A DNA stretch of 10,749 bases, from positions 1-10,749 of the forward strand of contig JAIPHS010000023.1 in NCBI GenBank assembly GCA_021735105.1, read 5' to 3'. The notes under the pieces are model-generated. The model searched no databases. It was given only the letters and a program-made list of their open reading frames with translations, and had not been told where the DNA came from. Made by a program: the position numbers and the translations under genes. The DNA is from Candidatus Omnitrophota bacterium (GTDB taxonomy: Bacteria > Omnitrophota > Gorgyraeia > Duberdicusellales > 4484-171). This document shows, one piece after another, positions 6,251 through 10,749 of the stretch (position 1 is its first letter; the number at the start of each line of letters is the position of its first letter).

Positions 6251-6971
6251 ACATTTTAAAATCTTTACCGAGATATACTTCTCTAACCTGATCGTGGTTA
6301 ATCAGTTCTTCGGAATTTCCCGTGGTTAATATCTGGCCTTCGGTGATTAAATAAGCTCTATCTGTAATTGAAAGCGTCTCACGGACATTATGATCTGTAA
6401 TTAGGATACCCAGCCCTTTATCTTTTAGTTCGCCGATTATTTGTTGAGCTTCTTTTACTACGATTGGATCAATTCCGGAAAAAGGTTCATCAAGTAAAAG
6501 AAAAGAAGGGTTTGTTACCAAGGCTCGGGTAATTTCTAATCTACGCATCTCCCCTCCGCTTAAGGTATAAGCTTGGTTTTTACGCAGATGGGATATTCTT
6601 AATTCATCTAAAAGTTCATTTAGTTTGCTTAACCTTTGACTGCGGTTTATTGGTAAAGTTTCAAGTATTGCCAATATGTTTTCTTCAACAGTAAGCTTTC
6701 TAAATACAGATGGTTCCTGTGAAAGATATCCGATACCAAATTTTGCCCGCAGGTGAATAGGCAAATAAGTAATATCTTCATTATCAAATAATATCTTGCC
6801 GTTGTCAGGCGGGATAACCCCTACAATCATATAAAAACTAGTAGTTTTACCGGCGCCGTTTGGACCGAGCAAACCTACAACTTCTCCCCTTTTTACCGAA
6901 AGTGACAAGTCTTTTACCACAGTATTTGTACCGTAGCTTTTAGTTAAATTTTTAACTTCTAAAAGACGCAT
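6249..6971 (-). CDS. lptB: LPS export ABC transporter ATP-binding protein
   Basis: LptB is the cytoplasmic ATPase that, with LptF and LptG, extracts lipopolysaccharide from the inner membrane and powers its movement across the Lpt bridge. The 240 residues show the full ABC set: Walker A GPNGAGKTT at about 37-45, a Q-loop near LSQEPSVFRKL (also typical of LptB), signature LSGGEMRR, Walker B LLLDEPFSGIDP, and the H-loop in LITDHNVRETL. The early LEVKNLTKSYG and the SFYMIVG sequence after Walker A also fit LptB rather than branched-chain amino acid ABC subunits. It lies 26 bases after the LptC/LptA-like gene, which supports the assignment. No clear Shine-Dalgarno site precedes the ATG, so translation may depend on coupling. 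rpoN and hpf, which often follow lptB, are absent; tig follows instead. lptF and lptG are not in the window. Confidence 0.95.
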   Translation of the reverse strand: MRLLEVKNLTKSYGTNTVVKDLSLSVKRGEVVGLLGPNGAGKTTSFYMIVGVIPPDNGKILFDNEDITYLPIHLRAKFGIGYLSQEPSVFRKLTVEENILAILETLPINRSQRLSKLNELLDELRISHLRKNQAYTLSGGEMRRLEITRALVTNPSFLLLDEPFSGIDPIVVKEAQQIIGELKDKGLGILITDHNVRETLSITDRAYLITEGQILTTGNSEELINHDQVREVYLGKDFKM

Positions 6972-6997
6972 TTTGAGTTATCGATGTTATTTTAATT

Positions 6998-7825
6998 TTA
7001 ATCCATTCCGAAAAAACCAGAAGAACCATTATTTTCTTCATCGGGAAAATAAATTAAACGCGGGCTGCCTTCTAAAATAAGTTTTTCTTCACCGGCTAAG
7101 TAAGTAGCTTTTTTAGCAAAGGTAACATTACTATCCCGTACAATTTTTACATGCCCCTCAGATACAATTTTTGTAATTGCTTTTTCTTTTCTGTCAAAAA
7201 AGAGAGTTGCCGCATCTGAAAAAAGCTTTCCTTGGGCATGATTTACCACTACGTTATCTTTGAAAGTCGCTTGACTTTTGTTGTAGTCTATCTCAAGCGG
7301 CCCATCACAGTTTATTGTAGTAGCATCTTTTTTGTCTTTTTCTCTATAAGTAACTTGGACATCTTTTTTAAAGTCAGCTTTCTTAAGTTGAGAATCAGCG
7401 TATAATCCTTCAGCTTTGACTAAAAATTCATCTTTTTCGGTATGTACGGGAGAATCGGTTTTTATATAATTCTTTTTTTGCTGCCAATCAAGGTGCTCAG
7501 TTTTAAGATTCCAGCCCTCTTTGTTCTCTATTACCACATTACCGTCAAGCTGAATGTTTTGGTTTTTTTTATTCAATCTTGCCTTGTTTGATTTAGCTGA
7601 TATTGTGTCGCCATCTGTATAGTAATTGGCGCTCATAGTTTTGATATTTATGTAGTCACCATCTACTATTGCCTCTTTTCCTTCAATTTCCCAATCGCTT
7701 GAACCATCTTTTTTAAAATTAGAAAGGTAAAAATCGTCTATTTTTTGTTTAGTGCTCCCTTGGCTAACCGGTACAGACGCAAAAAAGAAGACTGATATAA
7801 AAATTAAGTATATTGTATAACGCAT
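6998..7825 (-). CDS. Periplasmic LPS-transport protein combining LptC-like and LptA/OstA-like segments
   Basis: The 275-residue protein starts with a hydrophobic segment (about 3-22) that is a signal peptide or a single inner-membrane anchor. Residues about 28-160 resemble LptC: an early hydrophobic-Phe motif, WEIEGKEA, then alternating beta strands with GNVVIENKEGW. Residues about 175-262 resemble LptA/OstA: ATFKDNVVVNHAQG, SDAATLFFD, KIVSEGHVKIV and KLILEGSPRLIY, the repeating short-strand beta-jellyroll pattern. LptC and LptA are normally separate, forming the bridge that carries LPS from LptBFG to LptD. Here one polypeptide appears to hold both, and lptB follows directly. An alternative is a long LptC with an extended jellyroll. 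An AAGAGGA site (7832-7838) lies six bases before the ATG and a promoter just upstream. Confidence 0.82.
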   Translation of the reverse strand: MRYTIYLIFISVFFFASVPVSQGSTKQKIDDFYLSNFKKDGSSDWEIEGKEAIVDGDYINIKTMSANYYTDGDTISAKSNKARLNKKNQNIQLDGNVVIENKEGWNLKTEHLDWQQKKNYIKTDSPVHTEKDEFLVKAEGLYADSQLKKADFKKDVQVTYREKDKKDATTINCDGPLEIDYNKSQATFKDNVVVNHAQGKLFSDAATLFFDRKEKAITKIVSEGHVKIVRDSNVTFAKKATYLAGEEKLILEGSPRLIYFPDEENNGSSGFFGMD

Positions 7826-7849
7826 AATTTTTCCTCTTAAAGGAACATT

Positions 7850-7877
7850 ACTATATCAGATAAGAAGATAAAGTCAA
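7850..7877 (-). promoter_or_regulatory. Sigma70-type promoter before the lpt genes
   Basis: On the minus strand TTGACT (7877-7872) and TATAGT (7855-7850) are separated by 16 bases. These match the -35 (TTGACA) and -10 (TATAAT) consensus at five and five of six positions. Transcription would begin near 7843 and give a leader of about 18 bases holding the AAGAGGA ribosome binding site. It lies in the 62-bp gap between kdsC and the LptC/LptA-like gene, so it would give the lpt genes expression separate from the upstream kds genes. Confidence 0.6.
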
Positions 7878-7887
7878 TACCAGTGAC

Positions 7888-8433
7888 TTATTTAGGGCTT
7901 TTGATGAAATTTAAGATCTTTTTTTTGGCATTCTTGGCATTTATTATCAGGTCTGCAATTTCGCGTACTGCCCCTTCGCCGCCACGGCGCGTGGTGATAT
8001 AGTCAGAACTTTTTTTTATTTCAGAGCTTGAGTTTTTTACTGCTATTCCGACTCCAGACCTTTCAATCATTCCTAAATCAATTATATCGTCTCCGATAAA
8101 ACAAATTTCTTCTTCTTCTACTTGGTATTTACTTTTGATTTCTTCTAATTCTCCTTCTTTAGGTATTTTTCCGCCGCGCACCTCAACAACATGCATGTCT
8201 TTTGCCCGTTTTTTTAAAATCGGAGAGTTTTTGGCTGAAAGAAAAATAGTTTTTACTCCAATAATCGAAAGAAGGTATACTCCCAAACCGTCTTTTACAT
8301 TAAACATTTTAAGTTCTCTGCCGTGATCGTCATAAACTATTTCTTCTTTGGTGAGAACTCCATCAACATCTAAAATTAGAAGTTTAATCTTAGCCAATCT
8401 TTTCTTTATCTCTCTTATATTCTTTTTTCTCAT
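7888..8433 (-). CDS. kdsC: 3-deoxy-D-manno-octulosonate 8-phosphate phosphatase
   Basis: KdsC removes phosphate from Kdo-8-phosphate to give Kdo. It is a small HAD-superfamily phosphatase (C0 type, no large cap domain), and 181 residues fits. Motif I is DVDGVLT with Asp22 as nucleophile and Asp24 as acid/base. The motif II residue is probably Ser66 in FLSAKNSP, where many homologues have TGR. The motif III lysine is in KIPKEGELEEI (about 89-99). Motif IV is IGDDIIDLGMI with Asp115/Asp116. The C-terminal GGEGAVREIADLII (151-164) is characteristic of KdsC. Its place directly after kdsD and kdsA makes the assignment firm. It follows kdsD by 61 bases and is preceded by no obvious Shine-Dalgarno site. 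The C-terminus ends in a short lysine-rich tail. Confidence 0.95.
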   Translation of the reverse strand: MRKKNIREIKKRLAKIKLLILDVDGVLTKEEIVYDDHGRELKMFNVKDGLGVYLLSIIGVKTIFLSAKNSPILKKRAKDMHVVEVRGGKIPKEGELEEIKSKYQVEEEEICFIGDDIIDLGMIERSGVGIAVKNSSSEIKKSSDYITTRRGGEGAVREIADLIINAKNAKKKILNFIKSPK

Positions 8434-8444
8434 TTTTTATTTTG

Positions 8445-8478
8445 TTCGTCTATCGTCTTTTCGTCCGTCTTCTATCGG
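8445..8478. repeat. Short degenerate TCGTC/CTATCG repeats in the kdsD-kdsC spacer
   Basis: The 61-bp spacer contains TTCGTC at 8445-8450 and again at 8460-8465, and CTATCG at 8450-8455 and 8472-8477, in a run of related pieces. It is less regular than the decamer array before tig but similar in character. No promoter or ribosome binding site is evident within it. Confidence 0.5.
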
Positions 8479-8494
8479 AACGTAACATTAAAAC

Positions 8495-9487
8495 CTATAT
8501 CAAGCCGGCTGTAATTAGGTCTTGGATGTCAAGCATTCCGACCGGGTGATTGTTTTTATCAACAACCGGAAGTTCATCTATCTTCTTTTTTTCTAAAATT
8601 TTAAGGGCTTGTGAGGCTAGATCACTATCTTTGATAACTGTAGGTTTAGCTGACATAACAAGTTTAACTTTTTTATTTAAAATATTTCGATCTTTTTTTA
8701 AGTTTCGGCGCAAATCACCGTCGGTAAATATCCCGATTATCTTATTTTTTTTATCTACAACAGTAGCAGCTCCTGCATGCGCGGAAGTAATTTTTAACAA
8801 AACCTGATCAACTAAAGCTTCTGTGCTGACTACAGGGTTTGATTTCTTTTTTCTCATAATATCTGATACCTTAAGAAGAAGTTTTCTCCCTAAAGAACCT
8901 CTAGGGTGAAAAGAAGCAAAATCTTTTTCTTTAAAACCTTTTATTTTTTGTAAAACTACTGAAATTGCATCGCAAACTGCTAGCATTGCGGTAGTAGATG
9001 TAGTTGGAGCCAGGCCTAGCCCGCAAGCTTCTTTATCTACGGCAACATCAATTACTACATCTGAGTATTGAGCTAAATTTGATTTTATGTTGCCGGTTAT
9101 TGCGATAATTTTTGAACCAATTTTTTTAATAAAAGGAATCAGGCTTTTTATTTCGTCAGTTTGGCCGCTGTAAGACAAAATTATTACAATATCATTTTTT
9201 TTAATTCTTCCTAAGTCACCATGCACTGCTTCAGCCGCGTGAAGCCAAAAACTTGATGTACCGGTTGAAGAAAGAGTCGCGGAAAATTTTTGGCCGATTA
9301 TACCAGCCTTACCCATTCCGGAAATAATAAGCCGGCCCTTACATTTTGAGGTAATTTTAATTGATTCAAAAAAATCTTTTCCTAATTTTGTTTTAACATT
9401 TTCTAAGCCTTCGGCTTCGGTGATAAACACATCTTTAGCCCAGTTGAGAATAGTTTTTTTATTGAGTTTTTTTACTTTTTTTGTCAT
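8495..9487 (-). CDS. kdsD: Arabinose-5-phosphate isomerase
   Basis: KdsD interconverts ribulose-5-phosphate and arabinose-5-phosphate, the first step of Kdo synthesis. From the ATG at 9487 the protein is 330 residues, normal for the KdsD/KpsF family. The SIS sugar-isomerase domain covers about 35-190. It holds Lys60 (GMGKAG), His89 (AEAVHGDLG), SYSGQTDE with Glu112, the LGLAPTTSTTAML segment, and His194 (SFHPRGSLG). These positions match the residues implicated in catalysis in the E. coli enzyme. Two CBS motifs follow (about 205-330), including GIFTDGDLRR. An upstream TTG (9517) would overlap kdsA and add a ten-residue Lys/Phe/Leu-rich extension. I prefer the ATG 22 bases after the kdsA stop, although neither start has a convincing Shine-Dalgarno site. 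The stop is TAG, right at the family's usual C-terminus. Confidence 0.93.
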   Translation of the reverse strand: MTKKVKKLNKKTILNWAKDVFITEAEGLENVKTKLGKDFFESIKITSKCKGRLIISGMGKAGIIGQKFSATLSSTGTSSFWLHAAEAVHGDLGRIKKNDIVIILSYSGQTDEIKSLIPFIKKIGSKIIAITGNIKSNLAQYSDVVIDVAVDKEACGLGLAPTTSTTAMLAVCDAISVVLQKIKGFKEKDFASFHPRGSLGRKLLLKVSDIMRKKKSNPVVSTEALVDQVLLKITSAHAGAATVVDKKNKIIGIFTDGDLRRNLKKDRNILNKKVKLVMSAKPTVIKDSDLASQALKILEKKKIDELPVVDKNNHPVGMLDIQDLITAGLI

Positions 9488-9509
9488 TTTTATTTTTAAA
9501 TTAAAAAAA

Positions 9510-10292
9510 TTAAGCAAGGGCTTCTCTTACAGTTAATATTTTTTGAATAAGAGTTTTTATCTTATTAAGTTTATAGGTTGTAAAAGGATCTGACAAGGCT
9601 TTTTCTGGGTGAGGGTGAACCCCAAAAAAGAACCCGCCTGCTCCTGCGGCAGCTGCTGCCAGGCTAAGCGGTTTGACAAATTGGCTATCTCCTCCTGATA
9701 TTCCTGATTCAGCCGAAGGGCGTTGAAGTGAATGAGTAGCATCAAAGATAACTGGATAACCAAAATTCTTCATAATTTGAAATGCGCGAAAATCAACCAC
9801 TAAATTATTATAGCCAAAACAAAAGCCGCGTTCGGTAATAAAAATATTCTTATTTCCCGTTGACTCTATTTTTTTCAATATATATTTTATGTTTTGCGGA
9901 GACACAAATTGGCCTTTCTTGATATTGATGATTTTTTTTGTTTTAGCTGCCTCAATTATTAGATCGGTTTGACGGCAAAGAAAAGCTGGAATTTGTATGA
10001 TATCGGCAACTTTTTTAACTTCTTTTACCTGGCGGCAGCAATGAACATCGGTTAATACGGGGAGCCCGGTTTTTTCTTTAATGTTTTTTAATATTTTTAA
10101 GCCATTTCTTAATCCCGGCCCACGGTAGGAATCAACCGAAGTTCTATTTGCTTTATCAAAACTTGCTTTAAAAATAAGTTTAATTGGTAAATCAGAAAGA
10201 TTATCTTTTAGGTAAGATGCGATATTTGTAGTAGTTCTTTCATCTTCTATAGCGCAGGGGCCGGCAATAATAATTAATTTTTTTTGTTTCAT
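9510..10292 (-). CDS. kdsA: 3-deoxy-8-phosphooctulonate synthase, metal-dependent type
   Basis: KdsA condenses phosphoenolpyruvate with arabinose-5-phosphate to make Kdo-8-phosphate. The TIM-barrel motifs are in order: AGPCAIE at 10-16, KASFDKANRTS at 42-52, SYRGPG at 55-60, AFLCRQTDL at 103-111, NIKKGQFVSP at 123-132, ITERG..FGYNNLVVDFR at 152-169 and FDATHSLQRP at 183-192. Cys13 marks the metal-dependent class, as in Aquifex aeolicus, whose ligands are Cys11, His185, Glu222 and Asp233. With the constant offset of two, His187 and Asp235 are kept, but position 224 is Gly (FFGVHPHPE) instead of Glu. The codon is GGG, one base from GAG. Length (260) is near normal. The gene starts two bases after kdsB ends, with a weak AAGGG site further upstream. 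The assignment is secure; full activity is less certain because of Gly224. Confidence 0.95.
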   Translation of the reverse strand: MKQKKLIIIAGPCAIEDERTTTNIASYLKDNLSDLPIKLIFKASFDKANRTSVDSYRGPGLRNGLKILKNIKEKTGLPVLTDVHCCRQVKEVKKVADIIQIPAFLCRQTDLIIEAAKTKKIINIKKGQFVSPQNIKYILKKIESTGNKNIFITERGFCFGYNNLVVDFRAFQIMKNFGYPVIFDATHSLQRPSAESGISGGDSQFVKPLSLAAAAAGAGGFFFGVHPHPEKALSDPFTTYKLNKIKTLIQKILTVREALA

Positions 10293-10294
10293 AA

Positions 10295-10749
10295 TTATGC
10301 GTACCCTTTTTGCATTAATACTTTTTCAGCTTCATAAAGATCGTCGGATGTGTCAATTCCAAAAGAATCAAAATGAGTTTCAATAACTTTTATTTCATAT
10401 CCGGCTTCAAGGGCTCTAAGCTGCTCTAGTTTTTCTGCTTTTTCCAATTGAGAAACTGGTAAATTTTTAAAGGTGTAAAGAAAATCTTTGCTGTAGGCAT
10501 AAATTCCCAGATGTTTGTAATAGGGGCTGTAAGAAATTCCGAGATTGCCATTTTTATTCTTGTTGCGATAGTAAGGTATTGGGAGCCGAGAAAAGTAAAT
10601 TGCAAAGTCGAATTTATCACAGATAACTTTTACTATATTAGGATTATCAATTTGATTTTTTTCTTCAATTTTTTTCTTAACAGTTGCCATAGGTAAATCT
10701 TTAGTTATAAGCATTTCTTGAACCAGACTATCAATTACTGAAGGATGCA
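10295..10749 (-). CDS. kdsB: CMP-Kdo synthetase (3-deoxy-manno-octulosonate cytidylyltransferase), C-terminal part
   Basis: KdsB activates Kdo with CTP to CMP-Kdo for transfer to lipid A. The gene enters from beyond the right edge. The first methionine (10714) is internal, since upstream codons in the same frame read HPSVIDSLVQEM, matching the region just after the QGDEP motif of the family. Visible homology includes NPNIVKVICDKFDFAIYFSR with PIPYYR (the Kdo-contacting region), YKHLGIYAYSKDFL, LEKAEKLEQLRALEAGY and the C-terminal GIDTSDDLYEAEKVL. About 151 residues are present out of a usual 240-250, so the N-terminal CTP-binding part lies outside. The TAA stop is two bases before the kdsA ATG, placing both in one transcript. 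Confidence 0.93.
   Translation of the reverse strand, partial: HPSVIDSLVQEMLITKDLPMATVKKKIEEKNQIDNPNIVKVICDKFDFAIYFSRLPIPYYRNKNKNGNLGISYSPYYKHLGIYAYSKDFLYTFKNLPVSQLEKAEKLEQLRALEAGYEIKVIETHFDSFGIDTSDDLYEAEKVLMQKGYA

Noticed and set aside
8550..8807. Plus-strand open frame of 85 codons opposite kdsD
   Set aside because: It mirrors the CBS-domain coding sequence of kdsD and shows no recognisable protein features.
9557..9763. Minus-strand 68-codon frame inside kdsA
   Set aside because: It is an alternate frame of a gene whose main frame has all KdsA motifs before and after this region, so neither a separate gene nor a frameshift is supported.

Overview
The window is a tightly packed, AT-rich bacterial segment in which every recognisable gene is on the minus strand, so transcription runs from high to low coordinates. 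A complete set of Kdo (LPS inner-core sugar) enzymes and LPS-transport genes shows a diderm, Gram-negative-type bacterium with lipopolysaccharide. The gene order (kds genes, lpt genes, a short trigger factor, clpP, class V aminotransferase, serA, purA, membrane pyrophosphatase) is not the proteobacterial one. My tentative guess is an uncultured lineage such as Omnitrophota/PVC-related bacteria, but this rests on general impression only.

Layout in transcription order. (1) 10749-7888: kdsB (C-terminal part, cut by the window edge), kdsA, kdsD and kdsC, the four steps from ribulose-5-phosphate to CMP-Kdo. (2) 7877-6249: a good sigma70-type promoter, then a periplasmic protein that looks like LptC joined to LptA, then the LPS-export ATPase lptB. 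(3) 6184-4571: a trigger factor lacking its PPIase domain, a 123-bp spacer with three successive inverted repeats, then clpP. clpX does not follow clpP. (4) 4549-1837: a class V PLP aminotransferase overlapping serA, probably supplying serine from 3-phosphoglycerate. (5) 1832-1: purA, then one base later the start of hppA, a membrane-integral pyrophosphatase.

Most neighbours are 1-60 bp apart or overlap, so this is likely one or two long operons with an internal promoter before the lpt genes. Only the tig-clpP gap is larger (123 bp). No spacer exceeds 300 bp, and I see no tRNA, rRNA, CRISPR, insertion sequence or phage gene.

The oddest points are: an in-frame TAG in hppA, sitting in the loop of a perfect 7-bp hairpin, with clear hppA coding sequence resuming in the same frame up to the window edge; a KdsA of the metal-dependent type whose conserved metal-ligand glutamate reads as glycine; a PPIase-less trigger factor; the LptC-LptA composite; a structured clpP leader; and short degenerate repeats filling two operon spacers. 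I found no clear case of a wholly new system; the observations are offered as checkable anomalies in otherwise housekeeping DNA.
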